Shown here: piece by piece, positions 8,855-18,234 of the stretch
Position numbering within the stretch: the stretch's first letter is position 1
Layout of the letters: every line of letters starts with the position of its first letter
NCBI RefSeq assembly: GCF_037975235.1
Contig: NZ_CP150241.1
Coordinates: 2,914,001-2,978,000 of the forward strand
DNA from: Paenibacillus sp. FSL R5-0341
Lineage (GTDB): Bacteria; Bacillota; Bacilli; Paenibacillales; Paenibacillaceae
Length of the DNA stretch: 64,000 nt
Direction of reading: 5' to 3'
Notes under the pieces: generated by a model
What the model was told of the DNA's origin: nothing
The model's database searches: none
The model's input: the letters and a program-made list of their open reading frames with translations, nothing else
Translations under genes and position numbers: made by a program

Positions 8855-10018
8855 ATGAATAAGAAAGTATACGTGCTTGCTATTGCAGCATTTGTGGTCG
8901 GAACCGTTGAATTGATTTTGGGCGGCATTCTGGACCTAATTGCTACAGATCTTCATCTTTCACTGGCGAAAGCCGGGTATTTAATTTCTATTTTCTCACT
9001 GGTCTATGCATTGTCTGCACCGATCTTATTAAATATGACGGCCAGATTTGAACGTAAAAAAGTATATATGTGTACGTTGTTTGTATTTCTGATCAGTAAT
9101 CTAATCTCTGCATTCAGTACCAGTTTTTATATGCTGATGGCGGGTAGAGCACTCGGAGCCGCAACGGGTTCACTTATATTTGTACTCTCCCTGACACTTG
9201 CAGCGCGCATTGTGGAACCACAGTATAAAGGACGCGCCGTGGGGATCATAACCATGGGAGGCAGCGCATCACTTATCCTTGGTGTACCACTTGGTATCTT
9301 TGTAGGCAACATGGCAGGCTGGCGTGAGGTGTTTATATTGATTGCTGTTCTGACCGCAGTGGTTATGGTAGCGATCTGGATTGCAATGGACCGTGTGCAG
9401 CCGATTCCTGCTGTATCCCTGAAGAAACAGCTTACGGCGCTGTGGAATCCGAAAATGTTGGCAATCCATGCTACGACTTTGCTGGTACTCGCCGGTCACT
9501 TGACTTTATATGCGTATTTCACGCCATTTCTGCAAGAAACGCTGGGAGCCAGCGCGACGATGGTTACCTTTATCTATATGATGTTTGGTATCGCCGCTGT
9601 GGCAGGGGGAGGCATCGGAGGCATGTTATCTGATCGTCTGCATCCTGCTAAAGCGATTGTCATTGTGCTGATTCCCTTTATCGTGAGTATGGCTGTCATT
9701 CCGTTCAGCGTAGGATTGCCTTTGATCGCCTTCTTGCTGCTGTTAAGCATCTGGAGTGCACTGAGCTGGACCGTTACGCCCGTTCAGAATAGTCTCATTA
9801 TCAAAACTTCACCGGAGACAGCAGAAACGCTAATCAGCACTAATTCAGGTATTGCACATGCAGGTATTGCACTGGGGACCTATATCGGTGGTATAGTTAT
9901 CGATCATTCATCGATTCTGAACACCGGATGGGTTGGTTCTGTTCTGATTTTGCTTGGTTTGGTGTCTGCCATCTATGCCATTAGCGTTAAGGAAAAAACC
10001 GTTCAGGCGGTTGCTTAG
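8855..10018 (+). CDS. MFS transporter, DHA1 (AraJ/YdhP-like) family
   Basis: Inner-membrane exporter of 387 residues with twelve predicted spans. The first span contains the family phrase AFVVGTVELILGGI, loop 2-3 has the MFS-like ARFERKK, and span 4-5 has GRALGAATGSL. Relatives export sugars, purine nucleosides or drugs by proton antiport; the substrate here is unknown. GGAGGA precedes the ATG. It is monocistronic between a promoter at 8796 and a very strong terminator at 10046. Confidence 0.88.
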   Translation: MNKKVYVLAIAAFVVGTVELILGGILDLIATDLHLSLAKAGYLISIFSLVYALSAPILLNMTARFERKKVYMCTLFVFLISNLISAFSTSFYMLMAGRALGAATGSLIFVLSLTLAARIVEPQYKGRAVGIITMGGSASLILGVPLGIFVGNMAGWREVFILIAVLTAVVMVAIWIAMDRVQPIPAVSLKKQLTALWNPKMLAIHATTLLVLAGHLTLYAYFTPFLQETLGASATMVTFIYMMFGIAAVAGGGIGGMLSDRLHPAKAIVIVLIPFIVSMAVIPFSVGLPLIAFLLLLSIWSALSWTVTPVQNSLIIKTSPETAETLISTNSGIAHAGIALGTYIGGIVIDHSSILNTGWVGSVLILLGLVSAIYAISVKEKTVQAVA

Positions 10019-10045
10019 AATAAAATACGTAAGCATAGTCTAACC

Positions 10046-10085
10046 CGCTACATTCCCATAGTTTATGGGAATGTAGCGTTTTTTT
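10046..10085 (+). terminator. Strong rho-independent terminator
   Basis: A perfect 15-bp stem starting CGCTACATTCCCATA, a GTT loop and the exact complement are followed by seven T. This is the strongest terminator in the window. Confidence 0.95.
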
Positions 10086-10356
10086 ATTTTATCGATGGAA
10101 AAGATCGTTCTTCCATGAAAGCAACAAATTAGTGTCTTTTGTTTACCTGACTAAGGCGATTACTGATGCACTTTGGGGCTTTCATATCGGAATAAAATAT
10201 TCTTTAATCAACGTCCTTGGCTGTCGCAAAATATCGTGAACTAATTAACCTGTATTTTCGTTTTAGGATTAGAAGGCAGAAAAATACAGCAAATTAACTA
10301 CGTTTATCGTACAATAATATTTGCTACATAAAATATACGAACTAGGAGAGTGTACT
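10086..10356. other. AT-rich intergenic region
   Basis: About 270 bases without a gene. A TACAAT box at 10310-10315 may be the -10 of the lipoprotein gene, but no convincing -35 lies at the right distance. No repeat or structured element was seen. Confidence 0.35.
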
Positions 10357-11307
10357 TTGAAAAAGAAATTTTATTTAATACTTGTCCTTATCTGCTCAGT
10401 ATTTATCTTAGGAGGATGTAATGACATCGATTTAACCAAAGAAAAAGATATAATACTTAAATTAATTGAATCTGATCAATGGTCTGAAGCCAAAATGAAT
10501 TTAGAAAAAGAGGAGTTTAAAAGCATAGAGGACTATCAGGCGTTATATTCTTATGTTGATGCAAGAAATGACTACATTAATAATGAAAATGGAAACATAT
10601 CATATGAACCAATTATATCAAAATTAAGAAGTATAGATTTAGATACATACAATGGCGTTTTGAAAGCAGAGATCGAGGGTTTTAAAGATGAGTTAATAGA
10701 GGAGAGAGATAAGTTTTATAAGGATTTTTATGCTAAACAAAGTAAAGAAGAAAAAGAGAGTAGAGAAGAAACAATAAAAACACATAAACAAGAAGATAAA
10801 ATAGTTGCTAAAGAAATCAAAAAAAAAGTGTCTAACCTTATAAAAAATAGAGATTATGAAAGTGTACTAGATCTGATTATTCTTCATACTCATCTTGACA
10901 AAGATATTTATAATCTATACATCTTTGCTTCAGCACAATTGGAAAGAGAAAAAGGTGATGAGCAATCGATGATTGATTATTTAGAATTGATTCCTATGGC
11001 GTATGAAGGAGAGTATGCTAGTCTAATTTCAGATTATAAATTATCGATTCAACCTAAAGATAAATGGCTTGCAGCTGAAAGATACATAAGTGAAATTCGC
11101 GAAAAACCTATAGAAGAAAAAGAAAGAATTATGGTTTATTTACCCGCCATTGGCATGACTGCAGCTGAAATGAGAATCTCAAGTTGGGGAACCCCAAAGA
11201 AAATCAACAAAACCACGTATGAGTTTGGTATACATGAACAATGGGTGTACTCTGATTATCGTTATGTTTATCTTGAGGACGGAATAGTAACAGCAATTCA
11301 AGAGTAA
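10357..11307 (+). CDS. AT-rich lipoprotein of unknown function
   Basis: Predicted surface lipoprotein of 316 residues. The TTG at 10357 is chosen because AGGAGAG lies at 10344-10350 and because it directly gives a lysine-rich signal peptide with the lipobox LGGC (C21). A charged, helical, probably coiled-coil middle (many K and E at about 130-160) follows. The last 50 residues contain SSWGTPKKIN and EQWVYSDYRYVYLEDG, a C-terminal motif I associate with small BamE/DUF2845-like domains in Gram-positive lipoproteins. Codon use is much richer in AAA, ATA and TTA than in its neighbours, which suggests recent acquisition. Function unknown. Confidence 0.75.
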   Translation: MKKKFYLILVLICSVFILGGCNDIDLTKEKDIILKLIESDQWSEAKMNLEKEEFKSIEDYQALYSYVDARNDYINNENGNISYEPIISKLRSIDLDTYNGVLKAEIEGFKDELIEERDKFYKDFYAKQSKEEKESREETIKTHKQEDKIVAKEIKKKVSNLIKNRDYESVLDLIILHTHLDKDIYNLYIFASAQLEREKGDEQSMIDYLELIPMAYEGEYASLISDYKLSIQPKDKWLAAERYISEIREKPIEEKERIMVYLPAIGMTAAEMRISSWGTPKKINKTTYEFGIHEQWVYSDYRYVYLEDGIVTAIQE

Positions 11308-11371
11308 TTAAAATTACTTGAAAATTTTTTTTAATGTCGAAAAACATGTGAATAAGAGCATGGCTTCATTA

Positions 11372-11398
11372 AAAGTCGCTAAACTGTAGCGGCTTTTT
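11372..11398 (+). terminator. Rho-independent terminator
   Basis: AAGTCGCTA pairs with TAGCGGCTT (one G-T pair) around an AACTG loop, followed by T residues. It ends the lipoprotein transcript. Confidence 0.75.
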
Positions 11399-11502
11399 CT
11401 CGTTGTATCCTATTCGAGTAGTGATGATATAGGTAAATAAAGTTCAAGTGTTTTCTGCTATCTAATCATGTGTAATTAATCTACTTTCATGTGCAGCAAC
11501 AC

Positions 11503-11530
11503 TTGCTTTATCCAACGTAATCTATATAAT
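11503..11530 (+). promoter_or_regulatory. Sigma-A-type promoter of the acetyltransferase pair
   Basis: TTGCTT at 11503-11508 and TATAAT at 11525-11530 are separated by 16 bases, with an AT-rich region downstream. The first acetyltransferase start is 67 bases further on. Confidence 0.55.
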
Positions 11531-11596
11531 TAAAATAGTTTTAAAAAGTATTGTCTAATGTCAACATACACGATGTGTACCAAGGGAGCGGTGATC

Positions 11597-12163
11597 ATGA
11601 CTACGAAGACGGAAAAACAAAAAATGTTGGATGGCGAGCTGTACATGGCTTCGGATCTCGAATTGTCTGAGGACAGGGAGTATGCAAGAAGAATGACACG
11701 GACGTTCAATCAAACGACGGAAACAGACGGGGAGCTTCGCACCAAGTTATTGAAGGAATTGTTGGGATCTACAGGTGAACACCTGAGTATGGAACCTAAT
11801 ATTCATGTGGATTATGGATATAACATTCATGTAGGCAATCATTTTTATGCCAATTTTAACTGTACGATATTAGATGTGTGTGAAGTTCGTATTGGAGACC
11901 ACTGCTTAATGGGGCCGGATGTACATATCTATACGGCTACTCATCCACTCCATCCGCATGAACGCAATACGGGTGCAGAATATGGCAAGCCAGTCACGAT
12001 TGGCAATAATGTATGGATTGGTGGTAGAGCCGTTATTAATCCGGGGGTTACCATTGGAGACAACGTGGTCATTGCTTCCGGGTCTGTGGTTACAAAGGAT
12101 GTTCCGGATAATATGATCGTTGGCGGTAATCCTGCTAGAATCATTAGAGAGATTGAGCTTTAA
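11597..12163 (+). CDS. Sugar O-acetyltransferase, maltose/galactoside type
   Basis: Acetyl-CoA-dependent enzyme of 188 residues from the LbH_MAT_GAT group. The N-terminal helical segment ([18 protein letters not shown]) precedes a left-handed beta-helix made of hexapeptide turns such as IGNNVWIGG and PGVTIGDN, with the catalytic-type histidine in YTATHPLHP. The ATG at 11597 is preferred over 11558 because GGGAG precedes it and homologues start here. It is followed 35 bases later by a paralogue. The family acetylates sugars of uncertain physiological identity, possibly to detoxify surplus sugars. Confidence 0.88.
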   Translation: MTTKTEKQKMLDGELYMASDLELSEDREYARRMTRTFNQTTETDGELRTKLLKELLGSTGEHLSMEPNIHVDYGYNIHVGNHFYANFNCTILDVCEVRIGDHCLMGPDVHIYTATHPLHPHERNTGAEYGKPVTIGNNVWIGGRAVINPGVTIGDNVVIASGSVVTKDVPDNMIVGGNPARIIREIEL

Positions 12164-12198
12164 CTTATTTTAGATTGAAGATGGGAAGTGCTTACGAA

Positions 12199-12804
12199 AT
12201 GATGACTGAAAAAGAAAAATCTCAATTAGGGCTCTTATATAATGCCAATTACGATAAAGAGTTGATTGAAGAGCGTCTACACGCCAAAGGACTTTGTTAC
12301 GATTATAACCAGCTCCATCCCGCCAAGATCAATGAAAGAGAAGCGTTAATCAAGAAACTGCTGGGGAAAACGACAGACCGTTTCCTGATTGAACAGCCAT
12401 TTGTATGTGATTACGGCTATAATATTGAAATTGGTGAGAACTTCTATAGCAATCATAATATTGTCATGCTGGATGGAGGAAAAATAAGTTTTGGAGATAA
12501 CGTTTTTGTTGCTCCCAATTGCGGATTTTATACTGCAGGCCACCCTTATGATGTTGAGCAGCGCAATGAAGGTCTGGAGATCGTTGGACCCATCACGGTG
12601 GGCAATAATGTATGGATCGGTGGCGGTGTGACAGTTCTTGCCGGAGTGACGATTGGAGATAATACGATCATCGGCGCAGGGAGCGTAGTCACCAAGAGTA
12701 TACCGTCTGGCGTGATTGCTGCGGGTAATCCTTGCAGGGTCATTCGCAAGATAACGGAAGAAGACAAAACAAAGTACAGCAGGGATGTAGTGAAGAACAT
12801 ATAG
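12199..12804 (+). CDS. Sugar O-acetyltransferase, second copy
   Basis: Paralogue of the preceding gene, 201 residues, with the same order: N-terminal EKEKSQLGLLYNANYD, then hexapeptide repeats with YTAGHPYD (active-site histidine), [10 protein letters not shown] and VTIGDNTIIGAGS. The ATG at 12199 is chosen because GGGAAG at 12183-12188 is well spaced and it gives the usual family N-terminus; an upstream TTG at 12175 has no ribosome site. The pair is probably a tandem duplication that has diverged. A terminator follows at 12849. Confidence 0.87.
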   Translation: MMTEKEKSQLGLLYNANYDKELIEERLHAKGLCYDYNQLHPAKINEREALIKKLLGKTTDRFLIEQPFVCDYGYNIEIGENFYSNHNIVMLDGGKISFGDNVFVAPNCGFYTAGHPYDVEQRNEGLEIVGPITVGNNVWIGGGVTVLAGVTIGDNTIIGAGSVVTKSIPSGVIAAGNPCRVIRKITEEDKTKYSRDVVKNI

Positions 12805-12848
12805 TGAAGAATAAATAGTGAACAATGTGATAGTAGCTAATGAGAATG

Positions 12849-12878
12849 CCCGATGTGTAGCATCGGGTGTTTCTTTTT
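12849..12878 (+). terminator. Rho-independent terminator
   Basis: CCCGATG pairs with CATCGGG around TGTAG and is followed by a T-rich tail. It ends the acetyltransferase transcript. Confidence 0.75.
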
Positions 12879-12892
12879 GAAAATAAAAATAA

Positions 12893-12962
12893 ATCCCCCA
12901 GACAGAAAACATGCCAAGGTATCGTATAACCTACACTTTTTCATGTGATTTGTCTGAGGGAT
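12893..12962 (-). terminator. Long imperfect hairpin, likely terminator of the GH1 gene
   Basis: ATCCCCCAGACA at 12893-12904 pairs with TGTCTGAGGGAT at 12951-12962 (11 of 12), and ACATG and CATGT extend the stem inward; a smaller AGGTAT/ATAACCT hairpin sits in the 29-base loop. Read on the minus strand it is followed by a T-rich tail, as expected for the end of the beta-glucosidase transcript. Confidence 0.6.
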
Positions 12963-12997
12963 AGACTAATGTATCTGTTACATTTGCTTAAAAAACC

Positions 12998-14636
<1,639 letters not shown>

Positions 14637-14674
14637 ACGCACTTTAAGATGATTCATATATGACATAAAAAAAG

Positions 14675-14703
14675 CTTAAACGTTGTAACGGGTTACACGT
14701 CAA
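14675..14703 (-). promoter_or_regulatory. GH1 promoter with LacI-type operator in the spacer
   Basis: On the minus strand TTGACG (14698-14703) and TTTAAG (14675-14680) are 17 bases apart. The spacer contains TGTAACGGGTTACA at 14684-14697, a palindrome except for its central pair and typical for LacI/GalR family operators. The adjacent LacI gene is the obvious candidate regulator. Confidence 0.65.
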
Positions 14704-14712
14704 GTTTTACTT

Positions 14713-14740
14713 TTGACCCCAATCTAAGGCATACTATTAT
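14713..14740 (+). promoter_or_regulatory. Promoter of the LacI-family gene
   Basis: TTGACC at 14713-14718 and TATTAT at 14735-14740, 16 bases apart, lie 33 bases upstream of the regulator start and just beside the operator at 14684-14697, which would also allow autoregulation. Confidence 0.55.
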
Positions 14741-14772
14741 TCTATAGTTCGTTAGCAAGAAGGGAGTCTCCG

Positions 14773-15741
14773 ATGTCCAAGTTTGATGAAATTATGAAGC
14801 GGTCCGGTTACTCAAAAGCGACCGTGTCACGCGTGATTAATCATTCTCCGCATGTTAGTGATGAAGCAAGACAGATCATAACGGATATTATGAAACAGTT
14901 GAATTATATTCCCAACCGAAATGCGGTATCGTTATCTACCGGGCAGACCAAGCAGATTGGAATTGTGACATCTACCACAGGTGAGATCATTCTTACGTTC
15001 ATGAATCAATTCATTGATACAGCCATGGATTTTGGATTTCAGACGATTATCTATACATCCCGTGGAGATCGGGATATTGAATTACAGGCTTTCGAAGATC
15101 TGCGCAGCAAACGAGTGGATGGGTTAGTTATTATTGCTTGTGTCAATGATCCTCGGAAATTAAAGGCTTATATGGAGTATGGGCCCATTGTCTCCTGGCA
15201 GCGAATGGGGAATGATGAGATTCCGTCTGTTGCGATGGATCAGGCAGAAGGGTATAAGTTAGCTCTGGAGCATCTGGTATCAAAAGGATACACCCGAATT
15301 GCGAATGCATTTGGTAGGACTGAAAGTTTGAATACCCAGAGCCGCCGTAAAGCCTATGAATCTTTCATGAAGAGTAGAGGGTTGCAGGTGTGGACTGAAG
15401 CATATCAATATTCCGTATTTAGCTCCTCCGATGGCGAAGAAGCGATGCGGAGAATGGCTGAGGGACCAGAACTTCCACAGGCCGTATTATGTTCGAATGA
15501 TTATGCAGCCATCGGCATTCTGAGTGAAGCACGCAGACGGAATATACAGGTACCGGAACAACTCGCCATTGTGGGGTTTGATGATATAGAGCTTTCCCGT
15601 GTTCTCGGAATCACGACTATACACAATCCGATTGCGGAGCAAGCCACCCAGGCTTTCCATCAATTGTGGGCCGTATTGGGTAAAACAAATTTGAAGACGG
15701 AGCAGCTGACATACCATCTGATTGAGCGTGAGACGACTTGA
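14773..15741 (+). CDS. LacI-family transcriptional regulator (beta-glucoside locus)
   Basis: DNA-binding repressor of 322 residues. The helix-turn-helix at about 10-30 reads SGYSKATVSRVINHSPHVS, with the hinge region ending near IPNRNAVSLSTG. The rest is the periplasmic-binding-protein-like effector domain, ending with IVGFDDIELSRVLGITTI, a standard LacI signature. The ATG has AAGGGAG in front. It is divergent from the GH1 gene, and a near-perfect operator palindrome sits between them, so it probably represses the 6-phospho-beta-glucosidase in the absence of its sugar. Confidence 0.9.
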   Translation: MSKFDEIMKRSGYSKATVSRVINHSPHVSDEARQIITDIMKQLNYIPNRNAVSLSTGQTKQIGIVTSTTGEIILTFMNQFIDTAMDFGFQTIIYTSRGDRDIELQAFEDLRSKRVDGLVIIACVNDPRKLKAYMEYGPIVSWQRMGNDEIPSVAMDQAEGYKLALEHLVSKGYTRIANAFGRTESLNTQSRRKAYESFMKSRGLQVWTEAYQYSVFSSSDGEEAMRRMAEGPELPQAVLCSNDYAAIGILSEARRRNIQVPEQLAIVGFDDIELSRVLGITTIHNPIAEQATQAFHQLWAVLGKTNLKTEQLTYHLIERETT

Positions 15742-15937
15742 ATCCGTAAGACCTGATGTGGAAATATGGTTTTATGGATTCAATAATTATTCAAATTTGA
15801 AGCATCTTCGAATCAAATTCATACGTTATACTGAAGATGGGCTTCAGAACGACATATCTGAACGGAGATGTGGCGTGAAGTTTTCTTATCATGTTACAAG
15901 TTACATATTTCACAAACGATTAGCGGGAAAGGTGAGA

Positions 15938-16240
15938 ATGGACTTTATGAAGACAGTGACAGGCCGATTCAGAATTGCGGGCATATGGGAGGGCGTATCC
16001 TTACTTCTATTGATTTTTATTGCTATGCCTCTGAAATATTTTGCAGATATCTCTTCCGCTGTAGCCGTAATGGGCATGATTCATGGTATTTTGTTTCCTT
16101 TATACCTTATTGCACTAGTGCATTTGGCTCTGGTCAAAAAGTGGAATATAACACGCTGGTTGATGGGTGGACTGGCGGGTCTATTGCCTTTCGGAACTTT
16201 CGTATTCGAATCTTATCTTCGGAAGAGAGATTGGAAATAA
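15938..16240 (+). CDS. DUF3817 family membrane protein
   Basis: Small integral membrane protein of 100 residues with three predicted spans. The pattern RIAGIWEGVSLLLLIFIAMP and the later HGILFPLYLIAL matches the DUF3817 family (YdzA-like), whose function is unknown. The start at 15938 is chosen because AAAGGTGAGA immediately precedes it; the open frame extends upstream to 15722 but that part is unlike the family. It follows the LacI gene by about 200 bases and may have its own promoter. Confidence 0.82.
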   Translation: MDFMKTVTGRFRIAGIWEGVSLLLLIFIAMPLKYFADISSAVAVMGMIHGILFPLYLIALVHLALVKKWNITRWLMGGLAGLLPFGTFVFESYLRKRDWK

Positions 16241-16263
16241 AATTTAATATGACTAAATGAAAG

Positions 16264-16301
16264 CAGGCGACTAATTCAGATGTTATCCGAATTGTCGCCT
16301 G
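16264..16301. terminator. Bidirectional hairpin between convergent genes
   Basis: CAGGCGAC pairs with GTCGCCTG, with AATTC and GAATT extending the stem. T tracts on both sides are short, so termination strength is uncertain. It lies between the DUF3817 gene and the minus-strand peptide gene. Confidence 0.55.
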
Positions 16302-16319
16302 TTACTTTCTGTACAAGTA

Positions 16320-16457
16320 CTACTTTACAGTACCTTGCTGACGATCGGAAAGCAGGCTTACTCCAATATCGCCAGAGGCATTCGACACAGGTGCATACGC
16401 CGAGAAGGAAGTAACAACTACCAGGGCAGTGAACAGAAATAAGAATGATTTTTTCAT
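16320..16457 (-). CDS. Small secreted peptide precursor, 45 residues
   Basis: The ATG at 16457 is preceded on the minus strand by AAAGAGG at a good distance. The product has a clear signal peptide (MKKSFLFLFTALVVVTSFS), probable cleavage after SNA or AYA, and a mature tail of about 18 residues ending in SLLSDRQQGTVK. Size and layout match Phr-type signalling precursors of Bacillus, whose active pentapeptides come from the C-terminus and often contain DR or ER followed by small residues. No rap gene is adjacent, so this assignment is only a possibility; it could be another small exported protein. Confidence 0.6.
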   Translation of the reverse strand: MKKSFLFLFTALVVVTSFSAYAPVSNASGDIGVSLLSDRQQGTVK

Positions 16458-16575
16458 ACCATAACCTCTTTCATATGGGGATATATTCCATTTGATTCTA
16501 ACGCACATAGGCTATACTTGAAAAGAAAAAGTTTAAATGAGCAAGCTATTGAATGACTGAAAGGGTTGAGCTTCA

Positions 16576-16920
16576 ATGAAAGATATTCATGAGTTAACTT
16601 CCATAGAAATGGTTGAAGAAGTTATTCAACAACATGAATTGTTTTTTTTGTATGTATCTCGTCCAGAGTGCAGTGTATGTCACGCTTTACTCCCCAAGAT
16701 CAGGGCTTTGCTTGAACCTTATTCATCAATATACCTGGGTCACATTAATGCTAACGAAGTGGAAGAGGTTGCGTCCAAGTTTCTTATTTTTACCGTTCCA
16801 ACAATGATCATGTTTGTGGAGCAGAAGGAATATATTCGAGCGGATCGTTTTGTTCGCTTGGAACGTCTGGAAGAGCAACTGCAACAGATCCACTCCATGT
16901 ATAAACAGGATGGGGAATAG
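16576..16920 (+). CDS. Thioredoxin-like protein
   Basis: Cytoplasmic redox protein of 114 residues. The active site is C32-S-V-C35, unlike the classical CGPC, and the cis-proline is present in FTVPTMIMF. The family includes YtpP/YdbP-type thioredoxin-like proteins that reduce disulfides or act as chaperone-like factors. AAAGGG precedes the ATG. It is monocistronic with a terminator at 16943. Its exact partner is unknown. Confidence 0.85.
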   Translation: MKDIHELTSIEMVEEVIQQHELFFLYVSRPECSVCHALLPKIRALLEPYSSIYLGHINANEVEEVASKFLIFTVPTMIMFVEQKEYIRADRFVRLERLEEQLQQIHSMYKQDGE

Positions 16921-16942
16921 AAAGCTAAAGCTTCATGAACGG

Positions 16943-16967
16943 CGGCTCATACATGAGCCGTTTTTTT
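16943..16967 (+). terminator. Rho-independent terminator
   Basis: CGGCTCAT pairs with ATGAGCCG around a two-base loop and is followed by seven T. Confidence 0.88.
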
Positions 16968-17036
16968 GCGCCCGCAGTGGCCTATAGCTATGAATAAAGT
17001 ACATGATGCCTGAACTCGCAAATTAAAGTGTTGCCA

Positions 17037-17082
17037 TGAAAACGGTTTTATGATAATTTAAACATTATAAAAACGTTTTTAT
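17037..17082 (+). promoter_or_regulatory. Two LacI-type operators upstream of the regulator gene
   Basis: ATAAAAACGTTTTTAT at 17067-17082 is a perfect 16-bp palindrome with the central CG expected for LacI family sites. A weaker copy, TGAAAACGGTTTTA, starts at 17037. Both lie just upstream of the LacI gene, implying autoregulation. The same 16-bp sequence occurs again at 18188. Confidence 0.75.
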
Positions 17083-17100
17083 AGCAAAGGAACAAAATCT

Positions 17101-18123
17101 ATGGCAAAAATAACGATTAAAGATGTAGCAAGGGAAGCGGGCGTATCCATATCGACGGTTTCCAACGCCTTGAATGGTGTAGATGTCTTGAACCCGGAGA
17201 CGAAATCGCATGTTCTCAAGGTGGCAGAGCGTTTAAACTATGTGCCCAATCTGAACGGCAAGCTATTGAAGTCCGGTCAAACCAAAATGCTGGGTTTTTT
17301 CACCACAAGTGTATCGGGTCCATATTTCTATAAGCTGGTGGAGTCGATGTCTCGCGAATGTGATCGGCTTGGGTATGGTTTGAATGTATTTGTGACTAAG
17401 GATAAACACGTAATTATGAGTAACATTCTGGGGCGGCGGGTGGATGGTGTCATCATCTACGAAGAGCTTCGGATCGATGAGCAAGATATTATTGCTATGG
17501 AGAAAGATAAGATCAAGGCTGTTTTTTTGGATCGGGTCTATCAGAGCGATACGATGGGAAGTGTCATTTTTGACTCGTATGTGGCGGCTTACGAAGCAAC
17601 CAAGTATTTAATTGGGCTGGGGCACAAGAAAATTGCTTATATTTCGGGTGTGGACACGATGTTTGATAGTGTGCAGCGTAAAGATGGCTATCTGGCGGCT
17701 CTGCGTGAATACCAGCTTCCAATCGATGAAGATTACATTATACAAGGGTATTTTGAGGAGGAGAGCACGTATAGTGCTATAAAATCTTTTCTTCACTTGC
17801 ATCCTGGCAAGCGGCCTGATGCATTTCTTGCGGGGAATGACTTGAGTGCCATTGGTTGTATGCATGCGTTGAAATCTGAGGGCTTTGAAGTGCCTCAAGA
17901 TGTTAGTGTCGTGGGCTTTGATGATATCGATATCGCACAGTATTTTTCCCCACCACTCACAACGGTAAGAAATCAAATTGCAAGACAGGGTATCCTGGCC
18001 ATCAATCAACTGGTGGGCATGATCAAGGAGAAAGAACAAGGGGCTGCACAGAAATTGGCGGGTGAGCTAGTGGTGAGAGGTTCAAGCCATGTGAAGATCG
18101 ACCGGAAAGATTATCGTACATAA
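17101..18123 (+). CDS. LacI-family regulator of the ABC/GH30 operon
   Basis: Repressor-type protein of 340 residues. The N-terminal helix-turn-helix ITIKDVAREAGVSISTVSNA (residues 4-23) and hinge YVPNLNGKLLKSG are followed by a sugar-binding effector domain with the family marker VVGFDDIDIAQYFSPPLTTV near the end. AAAGGAAC precedes the ATG. A terminator overlaps its end, and the 16-bp palindromic operator found both before this gene and before the downstream permease gene ties the two together. The inducer is probably the imported oligosaccharide or its product. Confidence 0.92.
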   Translation: MAKITIKDVAREAGVSISTVSNALNGVDVLNPETKSHVLKVAERLNYVPNLNGKLLKSGQTKMLGFFTTSVSGPYFYKLVESMSRECDRLGYGLNVFVTKDKHVIMSNILGRRVDGVIIYEELRIDEQDIIAMEKDKIKAVFLDRVYQSDTMGSVIFDSYVAAYEATKYLIGLGHKKIAYISGVDTMFDSVQRKDGYLAALREYQLPIDEDYIIQGYFEEESTYSAIKSFLHLHPGKRPDAFLAGNDLSAIGCMHALKSEGFEVPQDVSVVGFDDIDIAQYFSPPLTTVRNQIARQGILAINQLVGMIKEKEQGAAQKLAGELVVRGSSHVKIDRKDYRT

Positions 18124-18150
18124 GCTGACTCATCTTCTCCGGTCTTTTTT
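18100..18150 (+). terminator. Terminator overlapping the end of the LacI gene
   Basis: GACCGGA at 18100-18106, inside the last codons, pairs with TCCGGTC at 18138-18144, followed by six T. AGAT and ATCT extend the stem. The loop is long, so efficiency is uncertain. Confidence 0.6.
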
Positions 18151-18187
18151 ACACAAATAAAAGTAAAGGGGGTTTTTATGCCGAAAA

Positions 18188-18203
18188 ATAAAAACGTTTT
18201 TAT
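18188..18203 (+). promoter_or_regulatory. LacI operator upstream of the permease operon
   Basis: An exact second copy of the palindrome ATAAAAACGTTTTTAT lies 32 bases before the GTG start of the first permease. Its position suggests repression by blocking transcription start or early elongation. Confidence 0.75.
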
Positions 18204-18234
18204 AAACATGCATGATGGAGGGGAGTAAAAGAAC

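Noticed and set aside
18178..18228. 16-codon frame with AAAGGGGG that contains the LacI operator
   Set aside because: The operator suggests that transcription starts at or after this point, so it would not be transcribed under normal control; may be chance.
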